Shown here: positions 20,731 to 31,185 of the stretch, piece by piece | How the letters are laid out: each line of letters starts with the position of its first letter | Numbering within the stretch: position 1 is the stretch's first letter | Source: Dentipellis sp. KUC8613 | Taxonomy: Eukaryota; Basidiomycota; Agaricomycetes; Russulales; Hericiaceae | Length of the DNA stretch: 64,000 bases | Assembly (NCBI GenBank): GCA_002286715.1 | Contig: NSJX01000003.1 | Span: 546,680 to 610,679 of the forward strand | Reading direction: 5' to 3' | Translations under genes and position numbers: made by a program | The notes under the pieces: model-generated | The model's database searches: none | Told to the model about the DNA's origin: nothing | Seen by the model: only the letters and a program-made list of their open reading frames with translations

Positions 20731-22467
20731 AAAATCCTCATCCTCGGGCGACAGTTTCTCAACCAAGCATCGAATGCGAAGCCACCAGCTGCTATCAAGC
20801 CGCACGAGTTGAAGGATCTCAAGGATCATGGCTTGGGCTCAAGATTACAGCTACAAACGCGTTTCACGCAGCGCGACCTCCTTGTCTACCCCGGATCGTT
20901 ACAGGCGCAGATGATCATGCGGTCGGCACCTGAGGAAGAGCCCAGGCGGAAAGTCTACATGGCCTCCAATTCGAGCTCGCCAGAGCAGGTCGAGGTCCTG
21001 GAAGCGTTGCTTCGCACAAGAGGACAGTTGGCACAGCTGGTTGGGTCGCAGAGTTTCGCACATATGACTTTAGCAGATAAAATGGCGAAATCATCAGGTG
21101 CGCACCAATCCGCTTTCAAGTGAAGACGGGGCGAACTAATTGCATCTCTTATTCTCGTAGAAAACGCACGACAATTTTTGGATACGTTATGTATTAGAGC
21201 AGACACGCCCACACGCTCGAAGAGCATTACGAACCCTCAGCATGCGGAAACAAGCACATCTTCATACCCCACCCTTCCCCGTCGTACAACCTTGAGACAG
21301 AGATTATGATTGCCCGCCAGAACCCCCCGCTCCCCCAATAGTCCTTCCACCCCTGACCCTTGGCGTCGTCTTCAGAGGTCTCTCCCGGCTGTTTCAGCAC
21401 CTGTACTGCGTGTCACTCCGACCTGCTGATGTGTCAGCGGAAGAAGTCTGGCACGCCGACGTGCGAAAGCTAGAGGTTTTTGACGAGAAGGACGGGCTTC
21501 TGGGTTGGATCTACTCGGATCTCTTCGCACGAAGAGGAAAGTCAAGCGGTGCTGCGCATTACACTGTTCGCTGTTCCCGGGGCACGGATGATGACGATGA
21601 GGCTGGAGATCTTCTCCCTGATGTTGAGCATAGACCGCTACTTGACTTGTCTCGGGAGTTTGGGGCCGCGTATCGACACAAGATGCTCGATGGCGTCTTT
21701 CAGCTTCCGAACGGGGTCCAGCAGTACTGGAGTGGCACGAGGTTTTGACTCTGTTCCACGAAATGGGGCATGCCATGCACTGTGAGTCGTCAATGTCTAT
21801 TTGTCTGGCCTATGGACCCTTACTCACAGTACTTCGTCCTAGCCATGATTGGTCGCACCGAGTACCAGAACGTCTGCGGCACGCGCTGCGCGACCGACTT
21901 CGTCGAGCTGCCTTCAATCCTGATGGAGCACTTCCTCGGCTCACCCACCGTCCTCTCGCTTTTCGACTCCGGCGACAACTCTGCCGTCCGCCAAGTCGGT
22001 AACCACCACGAAGACCCGTGCCACAACATCGATACCCACAGCCAGATTATGCTCGCTGTGCTCGACCAGATCTACCATTCCCCCGAGGCGATGGAGCCCG
22101 GCTTCGACTCAACCGCAGCACTTGCGCGCTTGACTGCGACGCGCGGCCTGATTCCGTTCGTAGAGGGCACATCATGGCAGACGCAGTTCGGTCATCTCTT
22201 CGGGTACGGCGCGACGTACCATTCGCACCTCTTCCATCGCGCCATCGCATCGCGAGTCTGGCAGGAGGTCTTCATGGAGGACCCTCTGAACCGGAAGACG
22301 GGGAAGAAGTATAAGCGTGAGATCTTGCGCCACGGCGAGGGATCCGTAAGTCATGGTGAGCGGTCTGCTGGACGCCCCAGAGTTGATGGGTGGTGATGCG
22401 GAGGCGATGCGGGAGGGTCGGGCGATGGCGCATAGAGGATGAGGTGGCTGTGCCCGTCAGACACTAA

Positions 22468-23000
22468 CATACAAAGCTTCCATCTGGTAACTTCTAGTAC
22501 ATAGCGCTGATAGTCCATTGTATCTATACGCCTTATGTTTTCTAATGCGAGTTGAGTGACTGCACACTTCACATTGTAAACCACAATATATCTTAGCGCA
22601 GTGCAGGCGGAAGTAGCATTCAACGTTCCCGATACGCAGTCCTGACTGACGAGAGCGAGAAAAAGCTACAATTGGGCAGGCTGTACAACAAGTCGTTTCA
22701 GAACAGAAAACATACAATTGGCAGTGCCAGAAAATATGGAACAACAACCATAGCAAACGCGAGATGAAAGAGCAGAACAGGCGAAGTATTGCAGGAAAGC
22801 CGGTGTAAGTGAATCTGTGGACGTAGCATGGGTATCATGAGCAGAAAAAAATCTCTACTACGAAAGAGGACAGATAGAGACAGAGAGATAGACATTATGA
22901 ATAATGGTATTCCAATAGTGTCAGCATATCGTAAGGGACAGAAGCACAGATGACGGCACAAAGATGAGAAGAAAGCAATGATCATGGAAAACATAGTAGT
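22468..23000. other. Intergenic between second MIP copy and HD1-2
   Basis: No gene is seen. Parts are homologous to 13610-14085, namely the MIP 3' flank and a block near 22820-22845, confirming that both modules share this spacer. Confidence 0.5.
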
Positions 23001-24986
23001 TTAGAAGGCGTGCTTGGATGAAAGCGACAAGGACGGGAGGTTGTTTGATAGATCCGACAAGCAGGGTGACAGCGAACCAATCAGCTCGGATTCGGGAGGA
23101 TATCCTATTTCCAAGGATGAGTCGCGGCATAGAGGGTTTGTAGTAGACGATGCTGAAGAGTCGGATGACAGCGAAGTCAGTGAAGGGGTTGGTGAACAAG
23201 AACCCAACGATCGGACTATATCATCGAATTGACCCCAATCCAAAAGCGAGTCGCTGACCGACTGATACTCGGAAAGGTCAAAAGGTTCATCAAAATTCGT
23301 GAAGGTAGGTTGCTCAGAGCCCTCTGACTGCCCTATAGCCGGCTGAGATGTCGCTGTAATGCAGAGGTATGACAAATCGAAAGGGTCTGCCACCCCTGAT
23401 GCAAGATCAGCATTGCTGACGTCGAATTCGCATGCCGGCGATACTAGAAACAGGAGACGGTGAGTCATGCAAGAAGTTCCTAAAGAAGAATATAAGCGTA
23501 CCCGAGTTTCGGTTGTGTAAGTGTGTAACGGGACAATGGTCATAAAAGCCCATGCCGAGCAGAGCTGAGGGCTCTAAGTCGCGGGTATCGGTAGCACTGG
23601 ACGAACCGAGAGCAGCATTGAGCCAGTCTTCAGAGAACAGAAGACCCGGCGGAGCGGCCCCATACATAGAAGGCAGTGGATCAGAGACCGTTTGCCTGCG
23701 AGGCCCATGATCCATGCCTCGTGGTCGCTTGGGACGTTCTACTAAAGAAGCGTCGGACAATCGACGCTTCCGAGATGGTGTTGACACACCAGCAACGGCA
23801 TCTTCAGTAGACATGGTCGATGGCGGAAGGCCCTTGGCATGCGACATCGGAATCTCCTCTGTGCTGTCAAAGCTCAAAGAGCATTGCGCTTGGATGGACT
23901 GGGTTTCTGTCGTCGAACGCATGCCCTGGGTCGAAATTGATGGAGAATTGAAAGAGCTGCAAGGTAGCGAATTAGACTACATAGCTCCTACTAAACTACG
24001 AAACTCACCGAAGGCGCTTTGAAGGTCGAGAATCGAGAACAGCTCCCGTATTCGTCTTGTCAGCTTCACTGCCTTCGGACCCTCTAATGGACTCGAGAGT
24101 ACGCTTGCAACCAGCGATAGGAGGTGGTGGTGTCATATCTTCTTCGAAAGTAGATAGAGGAGCTGGATGCACGATAGGTGAGAAACACTATATAGCATGG
24201 AGATAGTTGCTCACGAAGGCAATCGATCTCTTGAACATCCGACGCGTCTTCGTTAGATTCGACGACGAGCTCCTGCAAAAGATTCTGGGCGTTGGTTCGA
24301 ATGACAAAGAAGGCGTGTATGATGTCCGAGGATAGGCTTCGATCATTGTGATCCGTTGCATACGCTCCAGTGGCGGCCAGAGATGTTTCGCGGCGCGAGC
24401 CACTGAATTTTTCACTCGCCAAGTCTGTCCATCCGATACGACGACGAGCCGATGAAAACCATTCTTGAACGGTTTTGACGGTGCACCCGCAGATTCCCGC
24501 GAGTGAAGTTGCTTCAGCAGATGATGGATAAGGGTCGTGGAGGTTTTGTAAGAGCCAGCGGTGAGCCATGCAGTGCAGGGACGCCGATGTTGGACTACTG
24601 ACACTATGATCAAGGGTATGTGTGATGGGTGGAGGGGGTGGGGGTGAGGGAGGTTGAGAAGACGGTCTATCTGTGCACGACTGAGCTTCGACGCCGTCGT
24701 GTAAAAGAATGCGAGAGGCTTGATGCTCGACGGTTGCCAAAACCTTCCCCGTTTCAGATTCCAGCTGAAATAGAGAGTCAGCCAGGATGGCGACCCTCGA
24801 AGAGATAACATGGGCAATCGTCATAGTTTCCTCATCTACCTGCTTCAATTTGATAGCAGCGCCGAGGTCAAACAGTAACGTTGCCCAGTCTTCAGTGAAC
24901 GAAGCTATGGCAACGTTTCCTAAGGTAAAGGAGGCGAGTAACTGTTCTTCGGAAGAGAGTAGTCGTGAGCGTAAAGTCTTCGACAT
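23001..24986 (-). CDS. HD1 homeodomain mating-type protein, second pair (HD1-2)
   Basis: The gene starts at an ATG at 24984-24986 (MSKTLRSRLLSSEEQ) just after a stretch that looks like a splice acceptor, so a 5' UTR intron is possible. The N-terminal region matches HD1-1 segment by segment. The homeodomain has HRWLLQNLHDPYPSSAEATS and the recognition helix EWFSSARRRIGWTDL, with Ser instead of Asn at homeodomain position 51. Downstream exons carry TPPPPIAGCKRTLESI, the basic PSRKRRLSD and RPKRPRG clusters, then RRQTVSDPLP, and a long acidic Ser-rich tail ending at 23001. Intron positions match those of HD1-1. Overall protein similarity to HD1-1 looks like roughly 60 percent, far below that of the linked MIP copies, as expected for alleles or paralogues under balancing selection. 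Confidence 0.9.
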
Positions 24987-25175
24987 TTCTGCAAAAGATA
25001 TGACGATGAAGAGGAGGGGGAGAGTCGCGTTTGGAGAGGTGGTGTGCGAATTATAAAGCACGCGTACGTCCCATGGCCATTGTAGATCCTAGAAAGGCGA
25101 ACAATGAGCGGCACATTGTGAATTTAAACTCCGTCAAACTCCGATTCAAATTACTCAAGGATCCATTGTTCAGAT
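24987..25175. promoter_or_regulatory. Divergent promoter of HD1-2/HD2-2
   Basis: The 189 bp between the HD1-2 and HD2-2 start codons hold both promoters, the usual arrangement of agaricomycete HD pairs. No binding motif can be assigned by eye. Confidence 0.5.
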
Positions 25176-27028
25176 ATGGTATATACAATCGTGGACACGC
25201 CACCTGTCGGCGAACCGTTCCACTCGTCTACTGTCATGTCTCCTCACAACTCTCCCCTTACACTGACGCTTCAAAGTATTATCGACAGCGCACGCTCGTT
25301 GACGGGCAATCTGCATCTCAATTCACTCGATACATCACATTCCGCGGCTTGCGATGTCCAATTTTCCTTGCCTACAATTCCTGCCTTCGAAGACGCGCCA
25401 ACCCTATCCTTCTCCCAAGATATCTCTATCCAACTTTGTGAAGCGTATAACGCTTACAAGTCGCGGATGAAAGAAGTGACTGAAGCTGAATGTCGGCGGA
25501 TGATTGGTGCTTGCCGGCAAATCGGTACACACTTCGGTGAAACGTCTTATGACTCGAATGGTGTGCGATTCGCAGCCCAAGCTCTGTATACTCGGACCTT
25601 GCAGGAAATGACCGCTGTTGTTGTCCGTCGATATCATAGTCATCTGCACTGTGCCCGGCAGTCATTAATCGCTCAGTCTACAATTCCTCGATATCTTGCA
25701 CCGTCAGGCATACCGCAAAAGAAGAATAGAAGACAATACCGCGTAAGTGTCTTTGCATGGATAATGGCGCCAGCGCTTACTCATATCCATCGTAGAATGC
25801 CCGACGGATTGATCGCCGGACAACTGACTTTGATTTTCCATTGGGTCCGGCTTCGTCTACTGTGAGTTTACCACATCCTACGCTAACGGGCTTTTCCTTC
25901 AACCCGTCTTCTTTATAGAAAATCGAAGACTCTTCCCAAACATTTAGCTTCACGGACCCTAAAGACGTGCAGCAGATTCAATTGCCGGATCCACCCAGTC
26001 TGCAAATACAGGATAACCTACTGCTTCCCAATGACGTAGGTGTATCAAGTAGAATGTGTACATTACTTGACGTTCACCTTCTTATACAGCACACGACTGA
26101 ATATGTGACCGTGGAAAGGCCCTCGCATGCGTATCCGGCTCGCTACTCGCATTCAGGTGTTGCTACGCAAGTCCTTCCCTCTTCAAGTCAATCGTTTTTT
26201 CCCAGTCGTCAACCAGCCACTCTGCCAACCGGGCCCATCCTAGGGACCTCATTGTCGCCTGACGATTTCGTGAACGTCTTCTGCCATCTATCCATTACAC
26301 CCCGCACGACGAAAATACAACGATGCAAGCCTGCAGAGCTAGTACGCGCGCATTTCGATCAGAAGTCCAAATCGCACAATTCTTCGGTGTCTGATCATGA
26401 TACCACGTCTTCTGGTCGAAAGATCCGAAGTCTACCTAAAACGAAGCAAAAGCCAGCTCGTCCAATGACCATCTTTACTTCAACAACGTCGCCTTTCGAT
26501 AGCCCTTCATCTCAGTCTGCAGCTTCTCGAGGTTCCCCTAACGACCAAGTCAATCTCGCAGGACACTCTGCATTCCCCCGTACACCTGCCCCACCTATCG
26601 ACATCCTTCGGATCTTCCCTCCTTTGACGAATGCCTCTGTTACTCACACTGCAGCTCCTCGACGAAGGAAAGTTGCTCCTATACCTCGCCGTCAACCGAC
26701 CGCTATCGTGCCACCGATCAGAAATACTGTTTCTCCATCGCCTCTGCCGTCCCATCGATCGCGACCACAGACATCCATTTCGTCGCCGTCTTGGTCCACC
26801 CATGCAATCTCCCGCACGCCATCTTTGGCATCATTGTCCTCTTGCGCAGATAGTTCGTCAGACGAAGAACCTAGTACCCCACCGTTTTCTCCTACAGACG
26901 GACCGGATCTGTTAGAGTTGAAGTTTTCGTCAGATATCAATGACGGTTGTAGTATTTCATGTGATCCCTGTCTCAATACCCGTCTGGCACCATCCTTGGA
27001 CTCTTCCAAACCAACACCGTTTCTATAA
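25176..27028 (+). CDS. HD2-type mating protein with incomplete homeodomain (HD2-2)
   Basis: Four exons, 25176-25742, 25796-25861, 25919-26035 and 26090-27028, keep one frame and give about 562 residues. An alternative start is the ATG at 25236 (MSPHNSPLT). The N-terminal 170 residues are the helical specificity region. A basic start of a homeodomain follows (QKKNRRQYR), but then comes an intron, and the next exon begins NARRIDRRTTDFDFP, which aligns with homeodomain residues 51 onward of a WFQN-A-R-R motif. Helices 1 and 2 and the WFQ of helix 3, about 42 codons, are absent on either side of the intron in all frames. The C-terminal half is Ser/Pro-rich with RRRKVAPIPRRQ and SLASLSSCADSSSDEE, shared with the chimera. 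DNA binding by this product is doubtful. Confidence 0.85.
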
Positions 27029-27255
27029 TTTTCCATTCCGCTCCGCTTCATCTCTTATGTTTAATGATGTTTATTATATGTGCTATCGTCTCCTCTCCAA
27101 TCTATCTCATCCTTACACATGTTTGTTGGATCTCAAATGATACCTTATCGTTGCTTTCTTCGCGTACAATATCCCGCTACGCCCTAGAGTCAAATGTACA
27201 ATAGCATCGTACAGCACAACATAACAACTCGCGTTGACGGTTATCTTACAAATTG

Positions 27256-28212
27256 TCAAGTGAACTTAGATGCCTATTGGATGAGGATCGATGAAGCTTG
27301 AAACGCAACGACGCTCATGAGAAAAAGAACGTACCAGAGTCATCAGCCCGCCTAACCCACCACTGTTTCCGCTACCGACGGCACCACTGAATTTGCTCTG
27401 CACAAGGAGCTTCACGACGGTCATCGCAGCGCCATTGACAGCATCCTGCTTGTTTCCGCCAGAGCCTCCTCCAGACTTGTCAAACAGCTTACTTGCTTCG
27501 GCCATCGCCATGCTAATGAGCTGGCTCTTCGACCCGCCTGCTTCACCGGAGCTACCTCCAGAAGTAAAGCTCTTCAAGACCTGTGATGCGCGCAAGACAG
27601 TGAATATCCCGCCCTGGGTTTGTGAGGAATTCCAACCTACCTGGAGAGCAGCAGCACTTCCCATCGACGATGCATCCATGTTGCTTGCAGAACCTTCGTG
27701 GTAGGCCTGTCGGTGGGATTGCTGCACAGCCTCTTCGTCGAGAGGCCGGTCGTGCTCGCTCTGAGATTAGGTGTAAGATGACGACGTGCATGCAGTGTCT
27801 GATCCACATACCTTGTTCTGGTTAAGGAATCCCATGGCAGAAGAGAACAGTGAGCTGTCCCCCGAGCCAGAGGAGTGGTGCTGAGCATTCCTAACTACCT
27901 CATCCTGGTCGACTGGGTCGATTATGAGGTTAGATACTTAGACGGTCGTCGATGTTTACTGACGGTCTGGGCCATGGCCTGAGTACTGAGGAGGATTGTA
28001 CTCGGCGCCGCCGGTCTTATGGTACTCAGCTGGTCGAAGGGTGCATCAGCGATCTCGCAAGAGCACGCACGATTGCGACTTACACTGCTGTTCGTTCTTC
28101 TGGTGCTCCTGGTAGGCCTCGAAGCCCTGCTTCGCGATGTTCATGAAACTGTCCTAATATCACATCGGTATAAAAATTGCTCTCAGAAACGAAACGCGGA
28201 GAGGCTCACCAT
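27256..28212 (-). CDS. bfg: Beta-flanking protein of the A mating-type locus
   Basis: The gene reads right to left and begins with an ATG that forms a coding exon of only three bases, followed directly by a GTGAGC donor. Exon 2 gives DSFMNIAKQGFEAYQEHQKN. Later exons give GGAEYNPPQYSGHGPD, DEVVRNAQHHSSGSGDSSLF, then SEHDRPLDEEAVQQSHRQAY, SMGSAAALQVLKSFTSGG, GGNKQDAVNGAAMTVVKLLV and GGLGGLMTLASKFT. This Gly/Ser/Gln-rich, repetitive pattern is that of the fungal beta-flanking protein, the conserved right-hand neighbour of the HD genes in many mushrooms. Its molecular function is unknown. Six short introns keep frame. Together with MIP it brackets the mating locus. Confidence 0.85.
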
Positions 28213-28818
28213 GGTGTGTGGTGGTCGTTAGAGAAGGGAGTGGGGCAGTGGGCGATGGGGATCTGTAGCCAGTATCTGATCTCGATCATGGTTACAGCTG
28301 CAAGTACTGCTCCGTTGACGTCAGTCCTATTATAATTATGGGCTTCCTTTCGTGGCAATCATAGTTCCAGCAAATGGCCCCAGGCCCTTTGCGAGGGTAC
28401 ACCCAAGGTCTTGAGTCTGTGCTGCTGCGATGTCCCAGGTATGCCGCACCGTGTAGTTCAAGAGGTACGTCTGCGCGTCTCCAGTACCTTTTGGATATCG
28501 AGCCGGCTCATCCGAACTCTTCAAGGAGAAAAGGTGTTGGATAACATACTGCCGAGGTTATAGTCCTTTTCGTCGGCACTTGTACAGTGTTGAGATGCTG
28601 TCAGCGAGACCTGCTGCAAGTCTGAGACCAGCAAAGGTGAGAGAAGAAGTGCACGAGCACCGGAAAATCGCCTCGTCAGTGATCCTACCAAGCTCCGACG
28701 GGTGTACCCGTTGGCTTAGCCTTTCTCTGACCTCGCCCTGTTCAAGGGCTTCATTGGACCACTATGCCGGTATATATAGCCAGTACAGGCACGTCTTGCA
28801 AAGACAAAACCCCCTGCC
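28213..28818. other. Intergenic between beta-flanking gene and MFS transporter
   Basis: This is the divergent 5' flank of both neighbours. No coding segment with splice support is seen. Confidence 0.45.
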
Positions 28819-31025
28819 ATGGAGGGCGATGACCACGCCCAGGCTCCTCCCCGCACGTCCAGCTCATCAAATGGCTCGGCCAATACCTCGTCGCACCAGG
28901 CTGCCACTTTAAACACGGAGAATGTCAAGGCTAACCCCTCACCGGTAGTAGCTGAGGTGTCCCCTTCCAAGGTTATTGACGAGCTCGTTGTCGATTGGGA
29001 CGGCCCTGACGATCCTGCATTTCCCAAGAAGTCACTGCTCCTTCCTCCCTCTATATATGTTCTGTTCACTGATCCACCCACGCTCAGCTGGACAAAACCG
29101 AGAAAATGGAGAGCCGCAATTACGGTCGCGACCTTCACTTTCATTTCCCCTGTCACCTCTAGCATCGGTGCACCTGGTCGCATTCAAATCTCAGAGCAGT
29201 TCCACATCACCAACAGCAGCGTCGTCGCAATGACGACGTCCGTCTTCGTCCTCGCATATGGTACAGCAGCCTTGAATTCATCATATCCATTGTCTTGATA
29301 CTGAGGATAAGACAATAGCCTTTGGTCCGTTCGTTTTGGCACCGTTGTGCGAGGTATACGGGCGCTCCCGTGTCATCCAGGGAGCGAATGCATTTTTCCT
29401 GGGTGCGTTTACATTGACGGTCTTCAGATGTCGCGGCTTCTGAATGTTCGGATAGCCTGGAATATAGCCTGTGGTTTCGCCCAGAACACCGGACAATTGA
29501 TTGGGTTCAGATTCCTTGCTGGCCTCGGCGGCAGCGCACCGTTAGCTGTGAGCTCGCTTTCTTCCGTTCATAAATTTTATCCTAACGCAGTGGCATGCAG
29601 ATTGGAGGGGGGGGTTCTCAGTGACTGCTTCAGACCAGAAGAACGCGGACGAGCGGTATCCCTTTACTCTTTGGCACCAGTCTTGGGACCGGTCCTTGGC
29701 CCTGTAGCTGGCGCATGGATCGTCGATCAGTCGACGTGGCGATGGACAGTGCGTTCACGTTTCTCTCTAGCTCTGGTACATCTGACTAATATATGCATCT
29801 TATAGTTCTGGGCTACGTCGGCTGTCGACGCCGTGATTTTGGCAGTCAGCTTCCTGACCTTTGAAGAGAGTAAGCCATTATATCTTCCAGAAGAACCAGC
29901 GAATTCAACTGTCTGCCTGGAATAGCGTACGCGCCTGTCTTGTTGAGCCGCAAAGCAAGGCGCATCGTCAAGAACTGGGATCCTGAGAAAGCTCATCCAA
30001 AAGTCGTCCGTACGCCATTCCGAACGGAGCATGGCGACCTGCGCAAGATGATAACGACGGCTCTCGTCCGACCTTTCCAATTCCTTCGCCATGAGCCGAT
30101 CATTCAGCTATTCGGAATTTACATGGCCTTCTTATACGCTACGACTTATCGTGCGCTTGTCTTAGTTTCGCACTGGCACCAGCTCACACCATAAACAGTC
30201 ATCTTGACCACTCTCCCCGATATCTACCAACGCACATACCACGAGCGCGTCGGCATCGCCGGGCTGCACTACCTCGCGCTCGGTCTAGGCATGATCCTCA
30301 CCGCCCAACTGACAGCCCGTGGACTCGACAGATTCCTGATGTACTTCACAAAGAAGAATGGGGGAGTCATGAGGCCTGAATTCCGCCTGCGTGGGTTCTC
30401 ACTCCTTCTCATGGTGGGCGCATCCATTCCTCATACCCGTACCCGTACACAGCATGTTCGGTTCCGGGAACCATAGCCCTCCCCATCGGGCTGCTTATCG
30501 TTGGTTGGGGTTCTCAAGAACATGCGCCTTGGATTGTTCCGGACATTGTAAGCTGATCCATCCATTATCTGCCCCGCCGTCCTTATTAATGGCATCGTAG
30601 GGTCTCGCCTTCGTTGGCTGTGGCCTCGTGTCCAACTTCATCTGCATCCAGTCATACATCGTAGACTGCTATAGGATCTACTCTGCCTCAGGTGGGCCGG
30701 ACCTAGGATTCATACGTCTAAGAGGAATTGCTTATGATCCTCTTCGTAGCTTTGGCAGCAGTTTCATGCCTTCGATGTCTCTGTGCCTTCGGATTCCCGC
30801 TGTTTGCTCCCGCCATGTACAAGGCTCTCGGTTTTGGAAAGGGAGACACTATCCTTGCCGCGGCCGCCATCGTTATTGGCTGCCCTGCGTGAGTGACAAC
30901 AACGCCTCTAAAGGAATACAAACTGAAGCGCTGCCCACCGCAGACCGTGGATCTTCTGGTTCTATGGGGAACGGATACGCAAGATGAGCAGATTCTCTCC
31001 CTCACTTGTGGAAATCCGCAACTAG
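28819..31025 (+). CDS. MFS transporter, DHA1-like multidrug/polyamine type
   Basis: A hydrophilic N-terminus of about 85 residues ends in DWDGPDDPAFPKK, followed after an intron by WTKPRKWRAA and the first membrane helix. The central region has GPFVLAPLCEVYGRSRV (loop 2-3 signature), RFLAGLGGSAPLA-IGGGVLSDCF and RPEERGRAVSLYSLAPVLGP, the motif C of proton antiporters of the DHA1 family. Later segments include PIGLLIVGWGSQEHAPWIVP and GFPLFAPAMYKALGFGKGD, with a basic C-terminus ending ERIRKMSRFS. Eight or more introns are required, each short and frame-keeping. The substrate cannot be determined. It has no biosynthetic neighbours that would suggest a metabolite. Confidence 0.85.
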
Positions 31026-31185
31026 GCTTGCATCCCTGGAGAGTCTATGCAGGTGTTTATCAATCTCCCAGACTCTCATCACGTATTCCCACTTCCACTT
31101 CCATTCATGACAATTACAGAATACTACAATACACTCCTAATGCTGCAATATTGTTGCTTCCAACAGTCCGTCCCTGACCCCAGAC

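Larger units (their letters stand above)
18577..22467 (+). pseudogene. Second MIP copy, disrupted by insertions and frameshifts
   Basis: The start region at 18487-18597 matches the MIP 5' flank and first codons. Twenty bases after the ATG a 476-bp poly(A)-tailed insertion interrupts the gene, which resumes at 19074. Exon 1 then continues to about 19596, where roughly 1.13 kb of unrelated sequence replaces the first intron end and start of exon 2. Homology resumes at about 20731. A 4-nt insertion near 21190 shifts the frame, about 45 bp are missing near 21710, and further indels occur near 22345 and 22420. The HExxH motif (HEMGHAMH near 21760) survives, but the gene cannot make full-length MIP. 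Nucleotide identity to the intact MIP is otherwise high. Its 3' flank also matches, showing that the module, not only the gene, was duplicated. Confidence 0.9.

Noticed and set aside
18577..22467. Second MIP copy as a functional peptidase because it retains HEMGH
   Set aside because: Two insertions, a 4-nt frameshift near 21190 and further indels prevent a full-length product.
28819..31025. Secondary-metabolite cluster around the MFS transporter
   Set aside because: Neighbours are beta-flanking, LEA-like and glycogenin genes. There is no synthase, P450 or regulator.
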